NCBI RefSeq assembly: GCF_002975435.1 | Contig: NZ_PCPT01000001.1 | Location: 248,001 to 312,000, forward strand | DNA: 64,000 nt | From: Arthrobacter sp. MYb227 | GTDB lineage: Bacteria; Actinomycetota; Actinomycetes; Actinomycetales; Micrococcaceae | Direction: 5' to 3' | In this document: positions 34,733-43,636 of the stretch, in pieces | Position numbering within the stretch: the stretch's first letter is position 1 | Layout: each line of letters opens with the position of its first letter | The notes under the pieces: model-generated | The model's input: the letters and a program-made list of their open reading frames with translations, nothing else | Databases searched by the model: none | What the model was told of the DNA's origin: nothing | Made by a program: the position numbers and the translations under genes

Positions 34733-35473
34733 TCAGGCGGTCATGCCGAGTTTGCTCATGCGCCGTGAATGGTTCTCCACCAGCTTGGCAAAGAGCGCGG
34801 TCATAGTTTGTCCGCGATCATGGTGTGAGCGTTCGCCGCGCGCTGAAGCCGCGGCGCTCGCGTCGATTGCTGGGCCTGCAGGGCTCACGCTTTCGCGTTC
34901 CAGTGCTCCCCAATAATCGTATTGTTCACCGATCTCGCGTGCCTGGGTCAGCGCTTCCCCTAACAAACGGCGACCCCACAGGGCCAGACGTGAGGCACGA
35001 TCTGGCCGATCGGCGATGGCCAGCTGCAGTCTCTCACGCAACCATTCGGTGTTGGCGTCGGAGGTTTTCACATCACGCACCAGGGTGCGGGCCTCATCGG
35101 TGAGCGCCGAAGCTATGTACATGTAAAAATCTGCGGCAACTCCATCAATCACGTACGCCTTGGTCAACGACTCGTACCAGTCCCCCGGCTTGGTGCGCTG
35201 ATGCATTTGGTCGATGGCGGAGATGAACGGTGCAATAACTTCTTGTGCATCCATCCCGCGGGCAGCAATAATTTCCCGGATCAACTCATAATGCGCGAAC
35301 TCGGTCACCGCTAGTCGGGCTAGGGTTTCGCGGTCAACGAGAGTTGGTGAGAGCCGCGCGTCGGAGGAAAGATGTTCAAAGGCCGTAAGTTCTTGGTAGG
35401 CGATCAGGCCTAGCAGCGCCATTTCGTCATCCTCAGCATGACGCGGTGCAGAGTTTGTTCCTTGAGTGCTCAT
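34733..35473 (-). CDS. Ferritin-like diiron protein (Rv3210c/MiaE-like)
   Basis: About 246 residues. Four-helix-bundle ferritin-like protein with carboxylate/His motifs: YQELTAFEHLSSDA, TEFAHYELIREIIAARG (ExxH), and a later KAYVIDGVAADFYMYIA. Such proteins bind two irons; the closest named relatives are tRNA hydroxylases of the MiaE type, but the substrate is not shown. The C-terminal 50 residues are hydrophilic. Start ATG 35473, with ATG 35479 an alternative. Divergent from the RNB gene, as Rv3210c lies beside rhlE in M. tuberculosis. Confidence 0.75.
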   Translation of the reverse strand: MSTQGTNSAPRHAEDDEMALLGLIAYQELTAFEHLSSDARLSPTLVDRETLARLAVTEFAHYELIREIIAARGMDAQEVIAPFISAIDQMHQRTKPGDWYESLTKAYVIDGVAADFYMYIASALTDEARTLVRDVKTSDANTEWLRERLQLAIADRPDRASRLALWGRRLLGEALTQAREIGEQYDYWGALERESVSPAGPAIDASAAASARGERSHHDRGQTMTALFAKLVENHSRRMSKLGMTA

Positions 35474-35561
35474 GGACATTAGCCTACTGCTCGGCATCGG
35501 TGGCGTAATAGTTGCGGTGTCATACCCGGTCTGTACCGCGATTGATGGTTATGCTGTGCGT
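35474..35561. promoter_or_regulatory. Divergent region with probable leaderless promoter for the RNB gene
   Basis: TATGCT at 35550-35555 lies 6 bases before GTG 35562 and has no ribosome site between, as expected for the -10 box of a leaderless actinobacterial mRNA. The frame is also open back to an ATG at 35466, which would overlap the divergent gene. Confidence 0.45.
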
Positions 35562-37052
35562 GTGAGCCACAACAACCTCGGGCTAACGCCCACAGCGCAC
35601 CAGACCGATCTCGCCGCGGCGTTACGCGCCCTGGAAAGTGAATTTGAGTTGCGGGTGCAATTCCCCGCGGAAGTGCTCGCCGAAACACAGCGGGCCATCA
35701 CCGACTTTGAATTGCCGCCCGCAGATCGCACAGACATCGAATTTGTGACCATTGATCCGGCCGAATCCACGGATCTTGATCAGGCCGTACACCTACAACG
35801 TGGTACCAATGGCTATGTGGTGCATTACGCAATTGCCGATGTGCCGGGTTTTGTGGCGCTGGGCGGTGCGCTTGACGATGAGACACGTTTGCGCGGGCAG
35901 ACCCTCTATCTGCCACATCGCCGGCTTTCGCTACATCCCGAAGCCATTGCCGAGGACGCCGGCTCGCTGCTTCCAGATCAGGACCGCAGCGCCTACCTAT
36001 GGACTTTCACCCTCGATGAAGCAGGCGAAGTCATTGACACGGCGCTGGAGCGAGCCATCGTGCGCAGCCGCCAAAAACTTAGCTACATAGGGGTCCAGGC
36101 GGATCTGGATGCCGGAACCGCCTCGGATTTGCTTGTCTTATTGCGTGAAGTGGGACTCAAGCGCATCGAGTTAGAACGTTTACGTGGTGGGGCCAGCCTG
36201 CGCATTCCTGCCCAGGAAGTTGAATGTGTGCAGGGGCAGTACCAGCTACTTGCCACGGCCCCGCTTCCGGTAGAGGACTGGAACGCACAGATTTCCTTGC
36301 TCACCGGGATGGAAGCGGCGCGCATCATGCTCGCCGGTGGTGTGGGAATCTTGCGCACCATGCCGGCACCGTTGCCCAAGGATCTGGAAATTTTCAGGTT
36401 GCAGGCCAAAACCCTCGGGGCCGAGTGGGCACGCGAGCAACCCTACGGAGAGTTTTTACGTTCGCTGGATCTCTCCAAGGCCGGGTCTTTGGCGTTAATG
36501 CATCAGGCGACAAGCCTCTTTCGTGGAGCGACTTATACCGTGCTCAATGGCCAGGATCCTCAAGAGTTGGAGCAGGCCGCCATCGGTGCCCCCTATGCAC
36601 ACACCACTGCCCCGTTGCGTCGTCTGATCGATAGGTTTTCGTTGATCGTCTGCTCATTTTTGGTCTCCGGACGCCACGTACCCGACGCTATCCAAGAAGT
36701 TCTACCCTTGTTGCCCAAGCTGATGGGCTCCTCAAATCAACTGGCGAATAAGGTTGAGCGCGCCGCCATCGATACCGTTGAGGCAGCAACACTTGCGCAC
36801 CGTATAGGCGAACGCTTCGCGGCTGTCACACTCACCGGGACCATTAAGCCAGGCAGCAAGGCTGACCATGATGCAACCGGCACCCAGACTGGCCCCTCAA
36901 ATGGCAAGAACCCCCGAGGAACCCTACAATTGCTCTCCCCGGCGGTCAGTGCTCCATTCGAAGGTGCCGCTCGAGCCGGTCAAGATGTTGAAGTTGAACT
37001 AGTGAGCGCCGATTTACTGACTCGCATGGTCCTCTTCCGCATCGTCCAATAG
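35562..37052 (+). CDS. RNB-domain exoribonuclease (RNase II family)
   Basis: About 496 residues from GTG 35562. Central RNB domain: VTIDPAESTDLDQAVHLQ, HYAIADVPGFV, TLYLPHRRLSLHPEAIAEDA, then a QATSLFRGATYTVLNG region and APLRRLIDRF typical of the family. Hydrolyses RNA 3'-5'. The magnesium-binding Asp series TID...TDLDD of E. coli RNase II reads TID...TDLDQ here: the fourth Asp is Gln, which I recall in other actinobacterial members. No S1 domain is obvious at the C-terminus; an inserted hydrophilic stretch lies near residues 430-450. Confidence 0.85.
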   Translation: MSHNNLGLTPTAHQTDLAAALRALESEFELRVQFPAEVLAETQRAITDFELPPADRTDIEFVTIDPAESTDLDQAVHLQRGTNGYVVHYAIADVPGFVALGGALDDETRLRGQTLYLPHRRLSLHPEAIAEDAGSLLPDQDRSAYLWTFTLDEAGEVIDTALERAIVRSRQKLSYIGVQADLDAGTASDLLVLLREVGLKRIELERLRGGASLRIPAQEVECVQGQYQLLATAPLPVEDWNAQISLLTGMEAARIMLAGGVGILRTMPAPLPKDLEIFRLQAKTLGAEWAREQPYGEFLRSLDLSKAGSLALMHQATSLFRGATYTVLNGQDPQELEQAAIGAPYAHTTAPLRRLIDRFSLIVCSFLVSGRHVPDAIQEVLPLLPKLMGSSNQLANKVERAAIDTVEAATLAHRIGERFAAVTLTGTIKPGSKADHDATGTQTGPSNGKNPRGTLQLLSPAVSAPFEGAARAGQDVEVELVSADLLTRMVLFRIVQ

Positions 37053-37389
37053 CCGGTATCGTCTGATCCTTGTGGTCCCTGGTGGGCTAGAAAACAGCGA
37101 AATTTTTGGCGTGCGGCGCAACACTCAATACCCGTTTCGCCCCGGCTGCGGGATATGCTTGAGCGGTATACCAAGGATGCCCGGTCGCGAATCGTGAAAA
37201 AGTTTTTTGCGGGATTACCCAGCGACTCCCGCGCCCACGCAGCAAGTACCTATTTTAGCTGCGATGCATAGCCTGCGATCGGCTCCGCTGGAAGCACCGC
37301 CATGTGGTGGACTCCGACCCCCCTGAACAGAAACATTTTTCTGTACATTGGGGCCGTTGAGCACACCCCAAGTCCCGGTGCCTAACCGA
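37053..37389 (+). promoter_or_regulatory. Long leader of the DEAD-box helicase gene
   Basis: 337 bases with no gene. Near its end is the inverted repeat ACAGAAA-CATT-TTTCTGT (37327-37344), 46 bases before the ATG. Long structured leaders are common for cold-inducible DEAD-box mRNAs; a regulatory role here is inference. Confidence 0.4.
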
Positions 37390-39054
37390 ATGAGAACCCC
37401 AGTCTTGAACACTGAACACCTGCTCACCGCCGATTCGGCGTCAGAAGCCGTGGACATCGAAGATGCGCTGTCCACCAATGAAGCACCTCACGAAATTCCG
37501 CAGCTTTCCTTTGCCGACTTTGGCGTGCGCGACGACATCGTCGAATCGCTGACCGCCGCCGGCATCACCCACCCATTCCCGATCCAGGCCATGACCCTTC
37601 CGGTTGCTCTGGGCGGTCACGACATCATCGGCCAGGCCAAGACCGGTACCGGTAAGACCTTCGGCTTTGGCATTCCGGCATTGCAGCGCGTCATCGGCCG
37701 CGACGATGAGGGCTTTGACAAGCTTCCGGTCCCCGGTGCCCCGCAGGCCCTGATCATCGCCCCAACCCGCGAGCTTGCGGTCCAGGTCGCCGGCGATATG
37801 GAGAAGGCCTCAAAATTCCGTAATGCCCGCATCGCCACCATTTACGGTGGCCGTGCCTACGAGCCACAGATCGAACAGCTCAACAACGGCGTGGAAATCG
37901 TCGTGGGTACCCCCGGGCGCCTGATCGACCTGTTCAAGCAGAAGCACCTGAGCCTGAAAAACGTGCGCATCGTGATCCTCGATGAGGCCGATGAAATGCT
38001 TGATCTCGGCTTCCTGCCGGATGTTGAAACGCTGCTTGCCGCCACCCCGGCGGTACGCCAGACCATGCTCTTCTCCGCTACCATGCCCGGTGCCGTGATT
38101 GCCATGGCGCGTCGCTACATGACCAAGCCAACGCATATCCGTGCCGCTGATAATGATGATGATTCAATCACCAAGAAGGACATTCGTCAGGTCGTTTACC
38201 GCGCCCACCAGCTGGATAAGGACGAGGTCGTCGCCCGCATCCTGCAGGCCGAGGGCCGCGGACGGACGATCATCTTCACCAAGACCAAGCGCTCTGCTGC
38301 CAAGTTGACCGATGAGCTGATCGATCGTGGCTTCGCAGCCGGCGCCATGCACGGCGATTTGGGTCAGGGTGCCCGTGAGCAGGCACTGCGTGCCTTCCGC
38401 AATAACAAGGTCGACGTGCTGGTTGCCACCGATGTTGCTGCCCGCGGCATCGACGTTGACGATGTCACCCACGTGATCAACCTGCAGTGCCCGGAAGACG
38501 AGAAGACTTACCTTCACCGTGTGGGTCGTACCGGCCGCGCCGGCAACAAGGGCACCGCGGTGACCTTCGTTGACTGGGAAGATGTGCCGCGCTGGGGCTT
38601 GATCAACAAGGCGCTGGGCCTGGATGTTACCGACCCGGTAGAAACCTATTCTTCCTCCCCACACCTGTTTGCGGATTTGAACATTCCCGCTGGCACCAAG
38701 GGCCGCCTGCCACGTCATGCACGCAAGCTTGAGGGCTTGGCGGGTGAAAAGCTCGAGGATCTGGGCGAGACCGGCAAGAAGAACAGCTCTTCGCGCGCCC
38801 CACGTTCGGGTGCTGAGCGCGGTGGACGAAGCTCCGAGCGCGCTGGCCGCGGTACGCGTCACGGTCACTCGCAGGGCCGTGCAGATCGTCCGGCACGCGA
38901 GGGTGAGCGTCACCGCGAGACCAAGGTTGCGGGTACCGAGGCCGAGGCCACGGCACCAACCGAGCGCATCGAGCGTCCTGCACGCGCACGCAACAATCGC
39001 ACCCGCACACGTCGTCGCAATGGCGAAGTTGTGAACAAGACCGACACCGAGTAG
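37390..39054 (+). CDS. DEAD-box RNA helicase (RhlE/DeaD-like)
   Basis: About 554 residues. Motifs in order: Q motif (SFADFGV...PFPIQ), AKTGTGKT, PTRELAVQV, TPGRLID, LDEADEMLDLGF, SAT, IIFTKTKRSA, DVAARGIDV, HRVGRTGRAG. The C-terminal 120 residues are Arg/Gly/Glu-rich (GAERGGRSSERAGRG, NNRTRTRRR), a disordered RNA-binding tail. ATP-dependent RNA remodelling, e.g. ribosome assembly or cold adaptation. Start uncertain: ATG 37390 or TTG 37354; neither has a good ribosome site. Methyltransferase gene follows after 4 bases. Confidence 0.93.
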   Translation: MRTPVLNTEHLLTADSASEAVDIEDALSTNEAPHEIPQLSFADFGVRDDIVESLTAAGITHPFPIQAMTLPVALGGHDIIGQAKTGTGKTFGFGIPALQRVIGRDDEGFDKLPVPGAPQALIIAPTRELAVQVAGDMEKASKFRNARIATIYGGRAYEPQIEQLNNGVEIVVGTPGRLIDLFKQKHLSLKNVRIVILDEADEMLDLGFLPDVETLLAATPAVRQTMLFSATMPGAVIAMARRYMTKPTHIRAADNDDDSITKKDIRQVVYRAHQLDKDEVVARILQAEGRGRTIIFTKTKRSAAKLTDELIDRGFAAGAMHGDLGQGAREQALRAFRNNKVDVLVATDVAARGIDVDDVTHVINLQCPEDEKTYLHRVGRTGRAGNKGTAVTFVDWEDVPRWGLINKALGLDVTDPVETYSSSPHLFADLNIPAGTKGRLPRHARKLEGLAGEKLEDLGETGKKNSSSRAPRSGAERGGRSSERAGRGTRHGHSQGRADRPAREGERHRETKVAGTEAEATAPTERIERPARARNNRTRTRRRNGEVVNKTDTE

Positions 39055-39058
39055 ATCG

Positions 39059-40024
39059 TTGACAAGTACCAATACCGTGCCCGCCGATCTCACCGCACAG
39101 GCTGATAGTGAACCCGTAACAGTTCCTCCGGTGACCGGCTGGGATCCGGACGGACCCAACCTGCTGGTCCATGCGGAGAACGCAACATTTTTGCCATCAC
39201 TTCCCGATGAATCTTTCACGCTGATCTACGTGGATCCACCGTTTAATACGGGACGGACCCAAAAACGACAGGTCACCACGGCGGTGCGAGCCGCCGAGGG
39301 TGAAGGCGACCGGGTGGGATTCCAGGGCCGCAGCTATTCAACGCTGCGTGGGGATCTGCATAGTTACGATGACGCGTTCGATGACTACTGGTCATTCTTG
39401 GAACCCCGATTGCGTGAGGCCTGGCGTCTGCTTGCAGAAGACGGAACCTTATATGTGCATCTCGATTACCGTGAGGTGCACTATGCAAAGGTGATGCTCG
39501 ATGCGATCTTCGGCCGCGAGTCCTTCCTCAACGAGATCATTTGGGCGTACGACTACGGCGCTCGGGCCAAATCCCGCTGGCCCTCGAAGCACGACAATAT
39601 CTTGGTCTACGTGAAAAACCCCAAGAGGTACCACTTTGATAATGCCGAGGTGGACCGGGAACCGTATATGGCTCCTGGGCTTGTCACGGCGGAAAAGCGC
39701 GAGCGTGGAAAGCTGCCCACCGATGTGTGGTGGCATACCATCGTTTCGCCCACGGGTAAGGAAAAGACCGGCTACCCCACACAAAAGCCGGAGGGGATTT
39801 TGCGTCGCATCGTCAACGCGAGTTCCCGCAAGGATGATTGGGTGCTTGATTTCTTTGCCGGTTCCGGGACCACCGGTGCTGTTGCCGGTGCACTCGGCCG
39901 TCGTTTCGTGTGTGTTGATGAGAACCCACAGTCGATTTCGATCATGAGCAAGCGGATGCCTCAAGCAACCATTGTGGAATTGCTTGATGCCCCTGCAGCA
40001 GGCACAGCGAATACAGGGGCTTAA
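39059..40024 (+). CDS. Orphan DNA methyltransferase (beta-class N6-adenine/N4-cytosine type)
   Basis: 321 residues from TTG 39059. Motif IV YVDPPFNTGRTQ (DPPF) comes first and the SAM-binding motif I DFFAGSGTTGAVAGA comes near the C-terminus, the beta-class order. GYPTQKPEGILRRIV precedes motif I as in many such enzymes. The central part, about residues 60-200, holds the target-recognition region. No restriction gene lies near, so it is a solitary methylase, probably epigenetic or repair-linked. It begins 4 bases after the DEAD-box stop and is probably co-transcribed with it. Target sequence unknown. Confidence 0.88.
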   Translation: MTSTNTVPADLTAQADSEPVTVPPVTGWDPDGPNLLVHAENATFLPSLPDESFTLIYVDPPFNTGRTQKRQVTTAVRAAEGEGDRVGFQGRSYSTLRGDLHSYDDAFDDYWSFLEPRLREAWRLLAEDGTLYVHLDYREVHYAKVMLDAIFGRESFLNEIIWAYDYGARAKSRWPSKHDNILVYVKNPKRYHFDNAEVDREPYMAPGLVTAEKRERGKLPTDVWWHTIVSPTGKEKTGYPTQKPEGILRRIVNASSRKDDWVLDFFAGSGTTGAVAGALGRRFVCVDENPQSISIMSKRMPQATIVELLDAPAAGTANTGA

Positions 40025-40075
40025 ACCTGCTCCGCCGGGTTCGGTGAAGCGATTTATGTTTGCCACCTGACACAT

Positions 40076-40119
40076 GATGTGGGAGGGCTGTACACAATTG
40101 TGTACAGCCCTCCCACATC
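40076..40119. terminator. Perfect 44-bp palindrome, probable bidirectional terminator
   Basis: 22 bases followed immediately by their exact complement (GATGTGGGAGGGCTGTACAC...GTGTACAGCCC...), no spacer. It is 52 bases after the methyltransferase stop and 52 bases before the stop of the small transporter subunit, i.e. midway between convergent genes. Neither side has a U-tract. Confidence 0.75.
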
Positions 40120-40170
40120 GTTAACCATCGGGGGTAGTGATATCCCTTGGGTCACTACAATATGGCGCAG

Positions 40171-40302
40171 CTAGACCATGCCACGGCCCTCGTCGCGGGC
40201 CTGACGCCATTCCTTATAAAACGCGCGCACGATCACCGTTAGCGTTCCGGCCACCACGATGGGCCAGATCAACACGTAAACAGTCATCCAAAAAATAGTC
40301 AT
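40171..40302 (-). CDS. 43-residue transporter-associated membrane peptide
   Basis: Reads MTIFWMTVYVLIWPIVVAGT and ends EGRGMV. One membrane helix (about residues 3-27), then a basic, hydrophilic tail (FYKEWRQARDEGRG). ATG 40302 has a strong GGGAGG ribosome site; it starts 12 bases after the stop of the symporter on the same strand. It resembles the short putative transporter small subunit (43-residue class) found beside sodium:solute symporters in Actinobacteria. Likely a stabilising partner of the symporter; that is inference. Confidence 0.82.
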   Translation of the reverse strand: MTIFWMTVYVLIWPIVVAGTLTVIVRAFYKEWRQARDEGRGMV

Positions 40303-40314
40303 GCTGGTGCCTCC

Positions 40315-42000
40315 CTAGTTCTTTTGTGCTGTTGAGATAGCTGGTTCGCCGGATTCGGCATCCTGGGTATCGAAGTCGCCAATGCGTTCCTTGATCGTCG
40401 AGAAATCAAACTCCTGCTTGGAACGTACCGAAAGAGCAAAGCAGATAATCGTCGAGACCGAGTAGGCAACAAGCGAACCGCTGAGTACCGCGTATTCATG
40501 TAATCCGCCCCAGGCCAACGGTGCTACAACTACCATCGCGATGATGCCCACCACGCGTGCCACCTTGAGCCCGAAGAAGCCGAAGCACATCAGCCCAATG
40601 ACGATGCCGACCCCAACGATGCCCAACACGTCAACGATGTAACCGGTGATCCCATCCATCGAGATCCATTCGAAGCGCACCGGTAAGAAGATGCCAAGCG
40701 CCGCCAGGGTGCCGAGCGTGAAGGCCATGTTTGTGACCTTCTTCCAGTAGAAGCTGGCAATCACCGGGAAGACTAAGGCTCCCCAGAGGGCACCAACGAA
40801 CACCAGTAAATCAAGGATGTTCATCTGGCCGCTGGCAAAATACAGCGCAGCGGCAGTTGCCAGGATCATGGTGATGCGGCCTACCAGCAGCATGGTGCGT
40901 GGATTTGCCTTCCCCTTGCCCTTGGCATGGCCGTAAATATCGGTCATCGCGATCGAGGAAAGCGCTGCAAGGTCCGAATCGGCGGTTGATGAGAGCGATC
41001 CGAGGATCATGATGAAGAAGACACAGAGCAACACCGGGCCCAGATAGGTCACCGCCATTTGTGGAATCAGGTTATTCGTATCCCCATTAAGCGGGGTGAT
41101 CCCCGCGTAGAGGGCGATGACACCGAGCATGCCAAAACCGATGACTGTCGCACCATAGCCTACCGTCGCGGTGATGAATGTGGGTTTGATCAGGTCCTCA
41201 CGCACCGCAAACAGACGCTGGGCAATTGTCTGGTTACCGATGGCATAGGCAAGCACTGCGGCAATATAAGGTGCACCCTGATTCAGGAAGGCCTCGGAGG
41301 AGAAGAAGTTGCTCTGCTCCGGGCTCAGGTTTACAGCACCGGTTTCAAAGAGCCCCGGTCCACCGGCGGCGAAGAACACCACGGGAATAATGATGACCAC
41401 CGCACCAAGCATTGCAACAACCTGAGCAAAGTCGGTAAGCACCGAGGCACGGAAACCAGACCACAGGGTGTAAAGCAGCACGCCTGCGGCAACCACCAAG
41501 ATGCCTTGGGTAAAGCTAAACGGTGAGAGCAGGGCGATTAGTGCGCCGCCGGCAATGAAGTTGGAGGTCAGCGAAATCACGCTACCGAGCACGTTAGAGC
41601 CCGCGAGCATCAGCTGGCTGGAGCGGCCGTGACGGGCGTACATCACCTCGGCGAGCGTGTGAGCCTTGGGTGCCACCGCACGGATGCGCCGACCAAAGGG
41701 GTAGATGAATAGGATCATCAGGGCGCCCCAGAGCCCGTAGTGGATCGGACCGGAAATTCCGTAGGTATACCCGGATGTGGCCGAGGCATACACCGACGAG
41801 GCCCAGATCCAGGTGGCAGTCATGCTCGCCGCCGAGACACCGAAGCCAATTTTATTACCAGCGGTCATATAACCGTCGGCGTTTTCTTTCTTCTTGCCAA
41901 TAAACAGGGACATGATAAATGTCCCTCCGTAAAACAGCACCAGCAATCCCAGGACTAACCATCCTGCGAGAAACTGCTGCCCGCCACTTTCGGGGCCCAT
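40315..42000 (-). CDS. Sodium:solute symporter family transporter
   Basis: 561 residues with about 13 hydrophobic segments. SSS-family landmarks: YMTAGNKIGFGVSAASMTATW near the start, HTLAEVMYARHG, LYTLWSGFRASVLTDFAQ and SSTADSDLAALSSIAMTDIY, the last containing Na+-site residues. The substrate is not clear; urea/polyamine-type (DUR3-like) or organic acid are possible. ATG 42000 with GGAGG upstream. Co-transcribed with the 43-residue gene. Confidence 0.88.
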   Translation of the reverse strand: MGPESGGQQFLAGWLVLGLLVLFYGGTFIMSLFIGKKKENADGYMTAGNKIGFGVSAASMTATWIWASSVYASATSGYTYGISGPIHYGLWGALMILFIYPFGRRIRAVAPKAHTLAEVMYARHGRSSQLMLAGSNVLGSVISLTSNFIAGGALIALLSPFSFTQGILVVAAGVLLYTLWSGFRASVLTDFAQVVAMLGAVVIIIPVVFFAAGGPGLFETGAVNLSPEQSNFFSSEAFLNQGAPYIAAVLAYAIGNQTIAQRLFAVREDLIKPTFITATVGYGATVIGFGMLGVIALYAGITPLNGDTNNLIPQMAVTYLGPVLLCVFFIMILGSLSSTADSDLAALSSIAMTDIYGHAKGKGKANPRTMLLVGRITMILATAAALYFASGQMNILDLLVFVGALWGALVFPVIASFYWKKVTNMAFTLGTLAALGIFLPVRFEWISMDGITGYIVDVLGIVGVGIVIGLMCFGFFGLKVARVVGIIAMVVVAPLAWGGLHEYAVLSGSLVAYSVSTIICFALSVRSKQEFDFSTIKERIGDFDTQDAESGEPAISTAQKN

Positions 42001-42614
42001 AACTTTTCCTCCAGCATTGAGTCAGCGCCACCGATAACACCAACTCCAATCCACGCGCCGGCCGGACAAGGGCACAATTGAGGCAAACATCGCTGTACAA
42101 GCGAACAAGGCATCCGGTGTTGGACACATTCAAGGCGCGCATTCCACCCGGATAGAACGCACCGGTGCTCTGGATCGCTCATCAGAGGCGATCTCTAGGG
42201 ATGCAATCCGCCACTGGATGTGGCCACATCAACCCCCGCATGGCGGATAGAATCGGCCGCCGTGGAATAGTTGCCACCCGACTTATTTGGAACGACGCTC
42301 AACAAATATGTGTCTCGGGTTACTTGGCAACGAGTTCGATAGTAGCATCAACCCAATTTCGGCCAGCATAAAAACGTGGCCCGAGGCGCAAACCAGCATG
42401 TAAAAACGTGATTGCGGCAAGGCCTACCACACGCGGCCCGCGGGCTTGCTTACCTTATGACACATGGTGATTTTCGTGTTGGGAAGGCCCAGCAAAAGCC
42501 CTACTTGTCAGCTGTTATCAGAACGTTACAGCACTGCACGTCGTAATTCCGCTTTGTCCCATCTTTTGTCTCACTCCGGAACTATATGAGTCGCGCCCAA
42601 ACCGGTCCGATTCG
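42001..42614. other. 614-base gene-free region
   Basis: No convincing ORF, tRNA or hairpin. Codon pattern in open frames is not gene-like. It must hold the symporter promoter and the end of the PHP transcript. I see no known riboswitch or attachment site. Confidence 0.4.
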
Positions 42615-43472
42615 CTAAAGTCTTGGCATCCCGATGGCTTCACTTCCGGTTCCCGCAGCAAGAACCCGTTCCAACATGCCAGTGGTTGTGGTATTTTCCC
42701 CCAACCCGTTGGGCTTACCGGTGCCGTGGTAATCCGAGGAACCGGTGATGATCAGATCATGTTTTTCGGCGAGCGCACGGAGGAATTTACGCCCCTCATA
42801 CGAGTTGTCACGATGGTCAATCTCCAGCCCGAGCAGTCCGGCCTGGATCATCGCGGTAAAGGTTTCTTCCCCAACAACCCTTCCCCGGGCCGAGGCCATG
42901 GGGTGCGCAAAAACCGGTACGCCGCCTGCGGCACGCACGAGTTTGACGGCCTTGACGGGGTCCATCGCGTAATGCCCCACGTAATAGCGTGAGCGGGCGG
43001 TCAACACCTGGGCGAAGGCCTCGGTGCGGCTTGTCACAACCCCGGCGGTAACCAGGGCATCGGCAATGTGGGGGCGGCCGATCGTTGCGCCGGGGGCCGA
43101 GTGTTTGGCCACCAACTCCCAGCTGACTGGGTAGTCCTCGGCCAAAAGTTCAACCATGCGCCGTGCCCGAGTGATCCGGGCATCGCGGGCCAGCTCAATT
43201 TCTTCTAAGAGCCCGGGGTGCGTTGGATCGTGCAGATAGCTTAGTAAGTGCACGCTGATTCCGGCATCGGTCTTGGTAGAAATTTCCATCCCTGGGATCA
43301 ATCCAATACCCAGTTCAAGGGCTGCGGCACCGGCTTCCTCCCAACCCGAGGTCTGATCGTGGTCGGTCAACGCCACCACATCGAGCCCAGCGGCGTGCGC
43401 CGCGGCAATGAGTTCGGCCGGATGCTCGGTTCCGTCGGAAACGTGTGAGTGGGTGTGGAGATCGATCCGCAT
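42615..43472 (-). CDS. PHP-domain phosphoesterase (TrpH/RNase AM-like)
   Basis: 285 residues from ATG 43472 (MRIDLHTHSHVSDGT). Metal-binding motifs of the PHP fold: HTHSHVSDGT, LTDHDQTSGW, GMEIST, GRPHIADAL, FAHPMASARG, ITGSSDYHGTGK. Relatives hydrolyse 3',5'-bisphosphates or degrade short RNA from the 5' end. Eight residues upstream of ATG 43472 are dropped because the motif sits at the family's usual N-terminus. Divergent from the aminopeptidase gene. Confidence 0.88.
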   Translation of the reverse strand: MRIDLHTHSHVSDGTEHPAELIAAAHAAGLDVVALTDHDQTSGWEEAGAAALELGIGLIPGMEISTKTDAGISVHLLSYLHDPTHPGLLEEIELARDARITRARRMVELLAEDYPVSWELVAKHSAPGATIGRPHIADALVTAGVVTSRTEAFAQVLTARSRYYVGHYAMDPVKAVKLVRAAGGVPVFAHPMASARGRVVGEETFTAMIQAGLLGLEIDHRDNSYEGRKFLRALAEKHDLIITGSSDYHGTGKPNGLGENTTTTGMLERVLAAGTGSEAIGMPRL

Positions 43473-43636
43473 AGCCCTTAGCGTAGCGCTAAGCATCGCC
43501 GGTAGGTGTCCTTGGCCCGCCGGGTTATTCCACTAACGAACACTTTGCTCTGCTGTACCGCGCTGCGTGCAACTCGATTCTGCGCTGAACGCCAAAACTT
43601 TGGCACATATCCCTGCGCTTTGAGACGATTAGAACC

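Noticed and set aside
39059-40024. Restriction-modification system
   Set aside because: Methyltransferase only; neighbours are a helicase and a transporter, with no endonuclease-like gene.
42001-42614. Small genes such as the 68-residue frame at 42165-42371
   Set aside because: No ribosome site, no recognisable family and a non-coding-like composition.
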